Source of the DNA: Pseudocalidococcus sp964653145
Lineage (GTDB): Bacteria > Cyanobacteriota > Cyanobacteriia > Thermosynechococcales > Thermosynechococcaceae
DNA length: 64,000 bases
Reading direction: 5' to 3'
Assembly: GCA_964653145.1 (NCBI GenBank)
Contig: CAZZCG010000008.1
Span: 65,099 to 129,098, forward strand
Within the stretch, counting starts at the first letter, position 1; every line of letters begins with the position of its first letter. Below are positions 32,636-40,667 of this stretch, piece by piece. Below the pieces are notes generated by a model. It was given only the letters and a program-made list of their open reading frames with translations. It was not told where the DNA came from and did not search any database. The position numbers were made by a program, and so were the translations under genes.

Positions 32636-32896
32636 CTAAGTTGTTTTTAGGATGTTGGTTGTGGGCAGAGGTTGAGAGTAGTGAACCACCGCTCCTTCTG
32701 ACTTGGCTTGGTTAGCGAGGATGGAATTTTGCTCATCTACCCATGGATCACCTGTCGGGGTAAAAACGATAGCCCCATCAGGAATCTTAGTTATTTCTTC
32801 AGGGTGATCGAGTAAGTAGCTCAAATGCTCAAAAGTGGCAGAGATATTTGTAGTAGTCAAACGCTTGTGTTCAGCTTTGTTTAATTTGAGCTTCAT
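32636..32896 (-). CDS. small protein of a two-gene cassette (DUF5647-like)
   Basis: An 86-residue protein beginning MKLKLNKAEHKRLTTTNISA. It has FEHLSYLLDHPEEITKIPDGAIVFTPTGDP and a C-terminal VVHYSQPLP strand. The 'LLDHPE...IPDGAIVF' pattern is reminiscent of the DUF5647 family (recalled, tentative). Its start lies within the end of the upstream 110-residue gene (26-base overlap), so both are translationally coupled. The cassette is flanked by two copies of the argD 3' end. A toxin-antitoxin-like pair is inferred from size, overlap and context; no activity can be assigned. Confidence 0.65.
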   Translation of the reverse strand: MKLKLNKAEHKRLTTTNISATFEHLSYLLDHPEEITKIPDGAIVFTPTGDPWVDEQNSILANQAKSEGAVVHYSQPLPTTNILKTT

Positions 32897-33203
32897 ACCG
32901 CCCTCTTTGACTTTCCCAATTTTCTAACATCCAGGCCAGAGCCTCTCTTAAATTATCCTTGTTATCCCCCATATCCGGGAGCCATTGTTTCTGAATTCTG
33001 CCAGATGGATAAACAATATCAAGGTGAGGCCCGCCATCCCAGTCATCACATCGAATTACTTGTACCCATCGGCCATCTTCCTGAAACTGGCACTCCAAAA
33101 TCACAGCAAAGGTTGGACGCTCATTCGGTCGAGTTTTTAAGCGAAGTCTGAACCTATTTTGGTGATCAATCAATCGGATAAATTCGTAGTCCAATCCATC
33201 CAT
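32871..33203 (-). CDS. small protein of a two-gene cassette (DUF7718-like)
   Basis: A 110-residue protein, rich in aromatic and charged residues: FIRLIDHQNRFRLRLKTRPN, FAVILECQFQEDGRWVQVIRCDDWDGGPHLDIVYPSGR, WLPDMGDNKDNLREALAWMLENWESQRGRYE. The strand pattern ending in a 'hLDIVYPSG...K.WLP' motif and a C-terminal helix resembles small proteins annotated as DUF7718 (recalled, tentative), which often sit with another small ORF. It is the first gene of the cassette at the argD 3' end, 21 bases after the argD stop, and overlaps the next gene by 26 bases. Function unknown. Confidence 0.65.
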   Translation of the reverse strand: MDGLDYEFIRLIDHQNRFRLRLKTRPNERPTFAVILECQFQEDGRWVQVIRCDDWDGGPHLDIVYPSGRIQKQWLPDMGDNKDNLREALAWMLENWESQRGRYEAQIKQS

Positions 33204-33224
33204 ACAGGGGCAAGTTAACCCTGG

Positions 33225-34496
33225 TTAGAGCAAGGTGGCTAAAGCTCGATTAATGGCGGCTAGGGCCTGGTCAATTTCTTCAGGCGAGACAATCAACGGT
33301 GGCACAAACCGGACAACTTTCGGGCCCGCAGGAACGAGTAACAACCCTTGGGCAATGGCCGCTTTAACAATATCTGGGGCCGTAATGGGCGAATCAGCTT
33401 CAATTTCCAGGCCATTAATTAATCCCCAACCCCGGACTTCTTTGACCAGGCCAGCATATTGATTGGGAATTTCCTTAAGACCTGCACGCAGTTGTTCACC
33501 ACGGGCCTGGGCATTTTCAAGCAAGTGATCCCGCTCAATAGTTTGACAGACTGTTAATGCCGCTGCACAGGCCAAGGGATTTCCGCCAAAGGTACTGGCA
33601 TGATCACCGGGTTGGAAGACATCACAGAACGATTTACAGAGCATCGCGCCAATGGGTACACCCCCCGCCAGACCCTTAGCAGAGGTAAACACATCCGGTT
33701 CAACGCCCAAGGTTTGATGGCCCCAAAGATTACCCGTGCGCCCCATGCCCACTTGAACCTCGTCAAAAATCAGGAGGATGCCTTTTTCGTTACAAATCTC
33801 CCGCACCCGTTGGAAGTAGGCAAAATCCCCAGGCCGGACACCGCCTTCTCCCTGCAATGGTTCCAAAAGAATGGCTGCAACTTGACGCTCATCTTTATCC
33901 AGTTCAGCAATGGTGGCTTCGAGACCCGCAATGTCGTTGTAATTCACATAGGCAAACCCCGGCACAAGCGGATCAAAGTTTTTCTGATATTTCGGTTGGC
34001 CAGTGGCAGTAATTGTGGCTAAAGTTCGACCGTGGAAACTGGCCTGGGCCGTCATGATGACGGGATTGGCAATGTTTAGAACCGTATGGGCATATTTCCG
34101 CGCCAATTTGATCGCGCCTTCATTGGCCTCAGCCCCAGAGTTACAGAAAAACACCCGGTCGGCACAGGAATGATTCACTAGCCAAGTGGCCAAATCGCCC
34201 TGTTGGGGAATGTAATAGAGGTTTGAGACGTGGTGCAGGGTTTGGATTTGTTCCGTAACAGTTTGCACAAGGGCGGGGTGGGCATGGCCAAGGGTACAGG
34301 TGGCAATTCCAGCAACAAAATCTAAATATTCCTTGCCCTGATCATCCCAAACTTTACATCCAGACCCTTTGACTAAGGTCAGCGGAAACCGGGCATAGGT
34401 CGTCATCACATCCCGATCGAAGTCGTTGCGATTGTAGGTGGTATCGAGGATCGGTGTTTGGGGACGGGCTTCTGTAATTGGGCTCACGGGACGCAA
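33225..34496 (-). CDS. argD: acetylornithine aminotransferase
   Basis: A 423-residue PLP-dependent class III aminotransferase of arginine synthesis, converting N-acetylglutamate semialdehyde to N-acetylornithine. Seen are YLDFVAGIATCTLGHAHPALV, FFCNSGAEANEGAIKLARKYA, FHGRTLATITATGQPKYQ, LIFDEVQVGMGRTG with the PLP Asp, the Lys in FTSAKGLAGGVPIGAM, and HASTFGGNPLACAAAL. Everything through the final ALAAINRALATLL is intact. The last 45 bases also occur about 650 bases downstream, so the present 3' end may have been supplied by an inserted cassette. The divergent 34497-34661 spacer presumably holds promoters for argD and the LpxB-like gene. Confidence 0.94.
   Translation of the reverse strand: MRPVSPITEARPQTPILDTTYNRNDFDRDVMTTYARFPLTLVKGSGCKVWDDQGKEYLDFVAGIATCTLGHAHPALVQTVTEQIQTLHHVSNLYYIPQQGDLATWLVNHSCADRVFFCNSGAEANEGAIKLARKYAHTVLNIANPVIMTAQASFHGRTLATITATGQPKYQKNFDPLVPGFAYVNYNDIAGLEATIAELDKDERQVAAILLEPLQGEGGVRPGDFAYFQRVREICNEKGILLIFDEVQVGMGRTGNLWGHQTLGVEPDVFTSAKGLAGGVPIGAMLCKSFCDVFQPGDHASTFGGNPLACAAALTVCQTIERDHLLENAQARGEQLRAGLKEIPNQYAGLVKEVRGWGLINGLEIEADSPITAPDIVKAAIAQGLLLVPAGPKVVRFVPPLIVSPEEIDQALAAINRALATLL
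33234..33278 (-). repeat. argD 3'-end repeat, copy inside argD
   Basis: The direct-repeat partner of 32585-32629; 42 of 45 positions agree. The 604 bases between the two copies (32630-33233) hold exactly the two cassette genes plus the last three argD codons and stop. Confidence 0.88.
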
Positions 34497-34661
34497 CCTT
34501 ATGAATAATCAGCGGAGGGTTAGAACGGTATCAGAATAATACAAGTCAGAATTTGTCTTAATCTAGCGCAGGGGTCTGGGAATTTAGCTGCAACCGTTAC
34601 CATTGTAGAGCGAACTTTTTTAGCCAAATCTTGTAACCTGCGGCCTGCCTTGAGTTGATTC

Positions 34662-36047
34662 ATGTCGATGTCACCACCCCTTGATATTTTGATTCTCTCC
34701 AACGGGCCGGGGGAGTTAGCGACTTGGGTGTATCCAGTTGTCCAGGCCCTACGGCAAAAATTTGGCCCGAATCCTGAAGCTGTCCGAATTTCCCTGGTAC
34801 TCTCTCCCTGCCCCCATGCCAGTGGTCAAGAAGCAGAAGCCGCCGCCAAAATTTCAGGGATTGATCGAGTCCAAGCCGCGTCACACTTTTGGAATTTTTT
34901 AATTTGGGGTAAGACGCAGCAAAATTGGAATTGGCGGTCACGGGGCCTGGTGTTGTTTTTGGGTGGAGATCAGTTTTTTGCTCTCTGGTTGGCGAAACGG
35001 TTGGGCTATAAAAGTTTGATTTACGCGGAATGGGAAGCCCGGTGGTTAGCTCAGATTGATCAATTTGCCCTGCGCCGCCCCATTACTGTGCCCAAGGCCT
35101 ATGAATCTAAAATTGCTGTGGTTGGGGACTTAATGGTTGAAAGCCAGGCCCTGCTGAGTGCTAACCACCTCAATCTGATCAATCAACACCTCCAATTAGC
35201 TGAATCTACGCCGCTGATTGGCCTGTTACCGGGTTCTAAGCACCATAAACTCCAGTTGGGGGTTCCCTTACTGATTGCCACTGCTGATTCTTTAGCCCGC
35301 CTCAATTCCCAGACCCGGTTTGTGATTCCAGTCGCCCCGACCTATGACTTAAAAACCATCGCTGCCTATGCCCAATCTGAAACGAATCCTGATCTACACC
35401 GAATTAGTGAAATTACCGCCAGCCTAGTGACCTCCGCATCGGACTTACCCTATCTGGAAACCAGTCACGGTGCAAAAATTACCCTGTGGCAGCAAACCCC
35501 AAATTACGATCTCCTTAGTCGCTGCCAACTTTGTCTAACCACGGTAGGTGGAAATACGGCGGAACTTGGGGCCTTAGCGATTCCCATGATTGTCTTAGTG
35601 CCAGCTCAACAACTGCAACTGAAGCAAGTTTATGCAGCCGATGGTGTGGGTGGTCTGGTGGCTCAATTACCCGGACTACAGCACATGGTGATGGTGATCC
35701 TATTTTGGCTCATGGTCTGGAAAGGGCTATCCTGGCGGGAAATTCGGCAACTGTGGCGAGACCAACCGACCAACTGGGCGCTGGTAAAAAAGGGGTTAGG
35801 ACACCTGGCCTGGCCAAATATATGGGCAACCCGTGACATTATTCCCGAACTGGTGGGCCCGATTAATCCTGCCGAACTTGCCCAAAAAGTGCAGCATTAC
35901 TTAGACCATCCTGAGGAGTTAACCCAAATGCGCCAAGACTTAGAAAATGTCCGAGGAGATAGCGGCGCGGCGGCTAAAATTGCCGAACTAGTGGCCCAAT
36001 TACTGGCTGTCCCCCAGGCCCTGCCCACTCCTCTCCCCCTGAGCTAA
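34662..36047 (+). CDS. lipid-A-disaccharide synthase-related glycosyltransferase
   Basis: A 461-residue LpxB-like protein found in cyanobacteria, separate from true LpxB. DILILSNGPGELATWVYPVVQAL opens the fold, with ISLVLSPCPHASGQEAEAA near residue 45, GLVLFLGGDQFFALWLAKRLGYKSLIYAEWEARW near 95, and IGLLPGSKHHKLQLGVPLLIATAD near 185. CQLCLTTVGGNTAELGALAIPMIVLVPAQQ near 290 is the nucleotide-sugar-binding site pattern of GT-B enzymes. The product is unknown; a role in envelope glycolipid formation is inference. Its stop overlaps the next gene (TAATG), so three genes form an operon. Confidence 0.85.
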   Translation: MSMSPPLDILILSNGPGELATWVYPVVQALRQKFGPNPEAVRISLVLSPCPHASGQEAEAAAKISGIDRVQAASHFWNFLIWGKTQQNWNWRSRGLVLFLGGDQFFALWLAKRLGYKSLIYAEWEARWLAQIDQFALRRPITVPKAYESKIAVVGDLMVESQALLSANHLNLINQHLQLAESTPLIGLLPGSKHHKLQLGVPLLIATADSLARLNSQTRFVIPVAPTYDLKTIAAYAQSETNPDLHRISEITASLVTSASDLPYLETSHGAKITLWQQTPNYDLLSRCQLCLTTVGGNTAELGALAIPMIVLVPAQQLQLKQVYAADGVGGLVAQLPGLQHMVMVILFWLMVWKGLSWREIRQLWRDQPTNWALVKKGLGHLAWPNIWATRDIIPELVGPINPAELAQKVQHYLDHPEELTQMRQDLENVRGDSGAAAKIAELVAQLLAVPQALPTPLPLS

Positions 36048-36628
36048 TGGAACCGATTACCCCCCAACCGGAACTTGAACCTCTGAGCCGCACCCAGATT
36101 TTAGTCGCCATGGGCTTAACGGCAATTTTGTGGTTGATTCTCTCGAAAATTTTGCTGCAAACGCCCTTTTCCGGGGGACTCTTACCGCTGAAATTCCAGG
36201 CCCTGGCGTTACTTGTCGGGGGATTGATCGCGGCCGGTATTGTCTTAGCCAGTAGCGTTCTCTATCAAATTTGGCCCACCTATCGCGCCTCAGCGGATTT
36301 TTATTTGCAACTGGTGATTAAACCCCTTGTTTGGGCCGATGTTTTTTGGTTGGGATTACTACCCGGCTTGAGTGAGGAATTGCTATTTCGAGGCGTGTTG
36401 TTACCGACCCTGGGCCTGGATTGGTACGGGATTATCGGCTCCGGGCTTTGTTTTGGCATTCTTCACATGGGCGGGAAACAACAATGGCCCTATGCGATTT
36501 GGGCGACGATTGTCGGAATAGTCTTGGGCTATAGTGCGGTGGCTAGTGGTAATTTGCTGATTCCGGTGATGGCGCATATTGTGACGAACTGGGCTGCGGG
36601 CGTGATGTGGAAAGTCCGGCATGGTTAG
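36047..36628 (+). CDS. CPBP-family intramembrane glutamic endopeptidase
   Basis: A 193-residue membrane protein with about five hydrophobic segments. The protease motif is in GLSEELLFRGVLLPTL (EExxxR, about residue 108). A following LCFGILHMGGKQQWPYAIWATIVGIVLGY carries the second-site His, and LLIPVMAHIVTNWAAG the third. Such proteins (Rce1-like) cleave within membranes and are widespread in cyanobacteria. ATG 36047 overlaps the upstream stop by one base, and the downstream gene starts eight bases before this one ends. The substrate is not known. Confidence 0.9.
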   Translation: MEPITPQPELEPLSRTQILVAMGLTAILWLILSKILLQTPFSGGLLPLKFQALALLVGGLIAAGIVLASSVLYQIWPTYRASADFYLQLVIKPLVWADVFWLGLLPGLSEELLFRGVLLPTLGLDWYGIIGSGLCFGILHMGGKQQWPYAIWATIVGIVLGYSAVASGNLLIPVMAHIVTNWAAGVMWKVRHG

Positions 36629-38318
36629 GGACTGGGGGAATCCTCCGATTCTTGTCGCCAGCCTGGTGTGGATCAGTTGGGTGATTCCGGTTACTGCCCA
36701 AGATGCCATGGTGGCCTCTGCCCATCCGCTTGCAACCCAGGCCGGGATTGAAATTCTCGAAAAAGGCGGAAATGCAGTTGATGCAGCGATTGCAACCACC
36801 TTAGCGATTTCTGTGGTTGAACCCTTCTCGGCCGGGATTGGCGGCGGTGGGTTTGCCTTAGTTCGAGATGCCAAAACGCAGCAGATTACAGCCTTAGATT
36901 TCCGAGAAACAGCCCCAGCCGCAGCCACCGCAACAATGTATTTGGATGCTCAAGGTCAACCGATTCCCCAGGCCAGTTTGGTCGGATTCAGAGCAGTCGC
37001 AACTCCGGGAACAATCGCAGGCTTGACAGAACTCCATCGGCGCTATGGTCACTTGGCCTGGGCAGAGTTGGTTCAACCGGCAATTCGTTATGCCCAAGGG
37101 GGAGTTCAAGTGTCGCCACGGTTTGCTCAATTCTCGGCCTGGCAAGCGAATAACCTGAGTCAGAACTTTGCCGCTAAAGCCCTGCTTACGAATGAAGGTC
37201 AGCCCCTACAGGTGGGAGAGCGGGTGATTCAAACCGACTTGGCCAAAACCTTAACCGCCATTGCCGAAAATCCCCAAACCTTTTACACCGGCTGGATTGG
37301 CGCAGAAATTGTCCGGGAAATGATCACCTATGGTGGCTTGATTACCGCCCAAGACCTAGCAACCTACAAACCCGTTTGGCGAGACCCCCTCTGTTTTCCT
37401 TGGCAAACCTATCAAATCTGTTCGATGCCGCCGCCGTCTTCGGGAGGAGTGGCCTTAGCCCAAATTCTCAATATTTTGCCAACTCAGAACTTAACCCAAT
37501 CCGGCCGGGAGTCTCCCGAAACGATCCATCAACTGGCTGCTGCGATGCAGATTGCCTATGCTGACCGAGCCATGTATTTGGGAGACCCGGATTTTGTCGA
37601 TGTTCCCGTCCAGGCCCTGATCAGTCCCGAATATGCTCAAGCCCGGCGTTCTGAAATTCAACCCCAACAGGCCCGCACTGCCAACCAAGTCCAGGCCGGG
37701 GATGCCCAACTTATTGAACAACTGCAAACCAAACTAGAGAGCGAAAATACCAGCCATTTGACGGTGGTGGATCAGGCGCGCAATGTGGTGAGCCTCACGT
37801 TTACGATCAATGGCCCCTTTGGTGCAGCGGTGGTGGCGGAGGGAACGGGGATTGTCTTGAATAACGAAATGGATGATTTTGCCATTGCCCGAAATACGCC
37901 GAATCTGTTTGGCCTGGTGGGGGACCAAGCGAACAAAATTGCCCCGTTGAAACGCCCCCTCTCCAGCATGAGTCCCACCATCGTCACCCAAAATAACGAG
38001 TTTGTTTTAGCAACAGGTTCCCCCGGTGGCAGTCGAATTATCACCACAGTCTTGCAAGTGTTACTCAATCGCCTGGCCTGGAATCTTTCACCCACGGAAG
38101 CTGTTAATGCCCGCCGGATCCACCAACAATGGCAACCGGATGTTTTATTTCTTGAAACTGGCTTTCCTCCAGAGACGAAATCAGCCTTAGAAAAATATGG
38201 CTACAAAATTGAAGAACGACAGCCTTGGGGTAATGCGAATTTGATTGAGGCGGGGCCTGGGGGAGAATTGGCAGGAGCAGCGGATCAACGAGGTGAGGGA
38301 ACCGTCGCTGGATTTTAA
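36621..38318 (+). CDS. ggt: gamma-glutamyltransferase
   Basis: A 565-residue exported Ntn-hydrolase that cleaves glutathione or gamma-glutamyl amides. The N-terminal hydrophobic segment (ILVASLVWISWVIPVTAQ) is a signal peptide. MVASAHPLATQAGIEILEKGGNAVDAAIATTLAISVVEPFSAGIGGGG is family-typical. LDFRETAPAAA follows. The autocatalytic processing site is ENTSHLTVVDQARN (nucleophile Thr, about residue 378). GTGIVLNNEMDDF, LSSMSPTIV and the GSPGGSRIITTVLQVL loop complete the small subunit. The gene overlaps the CPBP gene by eight bases and ends the operon. No terminator was found in 38319-38385. Confidence 0.93.
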   Translation: MVRDWGNPPILVASLVWISWVIPVTAQDAMVASAHPLATQAGIEILEKGGNAVDAAIATTLAISVVEPFSAGIGGGGFALVRDAKTQQITALDFRETAPAAATATMYLDAQGQPIPQASLVGFRAVATPGTIAGLTELHRRYGHLAWAELVQPAIRYAQGGVQVSPRFAQFSAWQANNLSQNFAAKALLTNEGQPLQVGERVIQTDLAKTLTAIAENPQTFYTGWIGAEIVREMITYGGLITAQDLATYKPVWRDPLCFPWQTYQICSMPPPSSGGVALAQILNILPTQNLTQSGRESPETIHQLAAAMQIAYADRAMYLGDPDFVDVPVQALISPEYAQARRSEIQPQQARTANQVQAGDAQLIEQLQTKLESENTSHLTVVDQARNVVSLTFTINGPFGAAVVAEGTGIVLNNEMDDFAIARNTPNLFGLVGDQANKIAPLKRPLSSMSPTIVTQNNEFVLATGSPGGSRIITTVLQVLLNRLAWNLSPTEAVNARRIHQQWQPDVLFLETGFPPETKSALEKYGYKIEERQPWGNANLIEAGPGGELAGAADQRGEGTVAGF

Positions 38319-38385
38319 GGTGCAGAGAATTAAAACGGTAGTGTAATTATTCCCCAAAAGTAATGCTCTGCTAAGTGAGAAACCC

Positions 38386-38736
38386 CTACATCTGCTTGTT
38401 TACTACTTCTTGAACAGTTGGTGAAGATTCAGGATCGCCTGTAGTGATTGCTGCTGCATGGAGCCTTAAACCCAAGGCCTGGATAACTTTCAAAACTGTA
38501 TCGAAACTTGGAATCCTATCTCCCGATAGAGCTTTGTAAAGACTTTCACGGGAAACACCAGCATCACGGGCTACTTGAGACATCCCTTTAGCACGAGCAA
38601 TATCCCCCAATGCCTTAGCAATAAAACCAGCATCGCCATTTGCTTCTTCAAGGCAAGCTTCCAGGTAGGCAGCCATCTCTTCTCGGGTGCGGAGATGCTC
38701 AGCAACATCGTAACGGGTTGTAACGGTTTTCGTCAT
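38386..38736 (-). CDS. HigA-like addiction module antidote protein
   Basis: A 116-residue DNA-binding antitoxin. MTKTVTTRYDVAEHLRTREEMAAYLEACLEE opens the family. FIAKALGDIARAKGMSQVARDAGVSRESLYKALSG is the helix-turn-helix (about residues 37-75), followed by PSFDTVLKVIQALGLRL. This combination defines the 'putative addiction module antidote' family that accompanies HigB/Gp49-like RelE toxins. It is the second gene of the pair, nine bases after the toxin, the toxin-first order usual for higBA. It should bind the operon promoter; no operator was identified. Confidence 0.9.
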   Translation of the reverse strand: MTKTVTTRYDVAEHLRTREEMAAYLEACLEEANGDAGFIAKALGDIARAKGMSQVARDAGVSRESLYKALSGDRIPSFDTVLKVIQALGLRLHAAAITTGDPESSPTVQEVVNKQM

Positions 38737-38745
38737 GATTTTCTC

Positions 38746-39036
38746 CTATAAATTTTGAGCTAAGCGTATGGCTGTCTTAATATCCTTGGCTTGCGTACTT
38801 TTATCGCCCCCAGCTAAGAGGATGACGACAGTCTGACCACGTTGAAGGAAATATAAGCGGTAACCGGGGCCATAGTTGATCCGTAATTCCGAAATCCCTT
38901 CAGAAATTGGCTTGACATCTCCTGGGTTTCCTTGCGCTAGTCTTTCAATCCGCACCAACACACGGGAGCGCCCTTGAAGGTCTCGTAAGCTATCCAGCCA
39001 TTGAACAAATGCTTCAGTTTTACGAATTTCCATCAT
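38746..39036 (-). CDS. HigB/RelE-like toxin (Gp49 type)
   Basis: A 96-residue RelE-superfamily toxin starting at ATG 39036 or the adjacent ATG 39033. EIRKTEAFVQWLDSLRDLQGRSRVLVRIERLAQGNPGDVKPI is the family's N-terminal half. ISELRINYGPGYRLYFLQRGQTVVILLAGGDKSTQAKDIKTA is the conserved second half, with the Tyr-Arg-Tyr/Phe pattern and the GGDK loop. Relatives inhibit translation by cutting mRNA on the ribosome. The antitoxin follows nine bases later. This is the third intact toxin-antitoxin locus in the window. Confidence 0.9.
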   Translation of the reverse strand: MMEIRKTEAFVQWLDSLRDLQGRSRVLVRIERLAQGNPGDVKPISEGISELRINYGPGYRLYFLQRGQTVVILLAGGDKSTQAKDIKTAIRLAQNL

Positions 39037-39421
39037 GGCACAAGTGTAGCCAAGAGGATACAGAGAATCAAGGAACTCACTCTGTTTTGAGCCTTACGAG
39101 CATCGGAGAAGTCTTTCAAATGCTCTCAAATCGATACTTCGAAAAAATAGCGACTCCACTTGATGAGAAATAGACGACGCGCTGGACTTAACCCTGTCTG
39201 CTCAACTAAGGCATCGCGTGATTCCGAAAACGCTGTAGATAGTGTTTGTGAACTAGAGCTGCCATCCAAGCACAGAATTGACCTAGCAGATCAGTGAGTT
39301 GCTTAGCAATATAGATGTCATTGTCCAAGGAACTCCAGATCTAAATTCCATGATCAGAGTAATACTGATCCAGAGTCATGTCCTAGCTCTTCGGTGATGA
39401 TGATTCTGGGTGCTGAAGATT
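39037..39421. other. intergenic region with a possible minus-strand gene relic
   Basis: 385 bases without a functional gene. On the minus strand, 39322-39206 reads NDIYIAKQLTDLLGQFCAWM and on to a TAG (38 residues). A similar-looking stretch upstream (to about 39380) is separated by an in-frame TAG. This has protein-like composition but no start and no recognised family, so it may be the remains of a lost gene. Confidence 0.35.
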
Positions 39422-40390
39422 CTAGGCTAAGCCACAGAGTTTGGCACTGAGATCCCAGAGTTCTCTGGCTTTAGCATCGTCCTGAGCTTCATCGGATACT
39501 TCTTGGGCAAAGGAACGTCGGCCTGGGGTTTGTCTATTGCCCCAACTCCAGTAGATACCAGATTCTTTTAATTCTTGATCCGCCACCACTGCTGCGACTC
39601 GATCTCCCGCTAACTCTTGAGAAACGTATCCCCCGGTAATATTTTTCTGGAATAGGGGAAACAACTTTTGAAACAGCGGATAGTGATTCCGAAAAAGGGG
39701 CGTATCCGCAACACAACCAGGATAGAGAGAGCTAAAGGTGATGCCTGTGGATTCGTGGTAACGACGATGTAACTCGCGCATTGTTAAGACATTGCACAAC
39801 TTGCTGTCTTTATAAGCTTTACCAGGCTTAAACTTCTTGCCATTAATCATCGAAATGGGGGCCTTAAACCCAGCTTCAAACCCCTCGAGGTTCCCCAAAT
39901 CTGGCGGGGCAGGAATTGGAATCTTACCACCTAGTTCCTTCGGGTTGGCTGTGACAGTCCCCAGGATAATCATCCGCCGGTCGGGATAGGTGGATTTTTT
40001 CATATCCTCCAAAAGCAAGTTACAGAGGAGAAAGTGACCCAGATGATTGGTGGCTACACTTAATTCATAGCCATCGGCACTTCGCTGAGGTTCTTTTAAG
40101 AGGGGTAAGTAAACGGCGGCATTACAAACCAGGGCATCTAACGATTTACCCGTAGCCCGAAACTTTTCAACGAATAACTTAACTTTGCTGAGATCAGCTA
40201 AGTCTAGGGGCAGGATGGTATAGGTTCCAGGTTTCATCCCCACCTGACTGGCCGCTGCTTCTGTTTTGCCCAAGTCTCGACAGGCCATGACCACATGCCA
40301 TCCTTTCTCTGCCAGGGCCCGAGCCGCTTGTAAACCAACGCCAGAGGAGGCTCCTGTGATTACGACTGTGGGTTGTTGTTGTTCCGCCAT
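39422..40390 (-). CDS. por: light-dependent protochlorophyllide reductase
   Basis: A 322-residue short-chain dehydrogenase-type enzyme that reduces protochlorophyllide to chlorophyllide in light with NADPH. TVVITGASSGVGLQAARALAEKGWHVVMACRD is the Rossmann loop. LDALVCNAAVYLP, ATNHLGHFLLCNLLLEDM and KAYKDSKLCNVLTMRELHRRYH carry the catalytic Tyr and Lys (about residues 193 and 197). SSLYPGCVADTPLFRNHYPLFQKLFP and the TGGYVSQELAG segment are POR-specific. Length is standard for cyanobacterial LPOR. The region from 40391 to dnaN holds no credible gene. Confidence 0.96.
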   Translation of the reverse strand: MAEQQQPTVVITGASSGVGLQAARALAEKGWHVVMACRDLGKTEAAASQVGMKPGTYTILPLDLADLSKVKLFVEKFRATGKSLDALVCNAAVYLPLLKEPQRSADGYELSVATNHLGHFLLCNLLLEDMKKSTYPDRRMIILGTVTANPKELGGKIPIPAPPDLGNLEGFEAGFKAPISMINGKKFKPGKAYKDSKLCNVLTMRELHRRYHESTGITFSSLYPGCVADTPLFRNHYPLFQKLFPLFQKNITGGYVSQELAGDRVAAVVADQELKESGIYWSWGNRQTPGRRSFAQEVSDEAQDDAKARELWDLSAKLCGLA

Positions 40391-40667
40391 AGTTTCTGCT
40401 TGTTCCTAGAGTGCGCCGATGCAAAGAACCATCTCTAGAATTTCATGGGGGGTGAGTTCTTGGTCAAGCTTCGTGATGGTCTGTAACAAAATCTAGGGGA
40501 ATATTTGCAAATCTTATAGATGCCTGGGCAGATGGAACTGTGGGGCTAGAAATCGTAAACCGTAACTGAGAAGAGATCCAGTAGGATAGGTAGGTTCAGT
40601 CCTGACTTGGCTGAGCAAATGTTTGTGTTGTCAGTGTTGTTGCTCCATTGCCCAGGCCATCATTGCT

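Noticed and set aside
33600..34022. 140-codon plus-strand frame inside argD
   Set aside because: argD is complete on the other strand with all catalytic motifs; the frame is a shadow.
39037..39421. Possible insertion sequence next to higBA
   Set aside because: No terminal inverted repeats, target duplications or transposase motifs (DDE, HUH) could be found. No intact insertion sequence was recognised in the window.
40406..40489. 27-residue minus-strand frame (TTG start) just upstream of por
   Set aside because: The translation is plausible (MLQTITKLDQELTPHEILEM...), but it is too short, has no clear ribosome-binding site, and matches no known small protein.
40623..40667. N-terminal extension of dnaN (Cys-rich, TTG start)
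   Set aside because: The clamp family begins at the MKVVCPQNLL start; the Cys-rich leader is atypical.
40391..40667. Replication origin near dnaN
   Set aside because: No cluster of DnaA boxes and no dnaA or recF gene; in cyanobacteria dnaN alone does not mark the origin.
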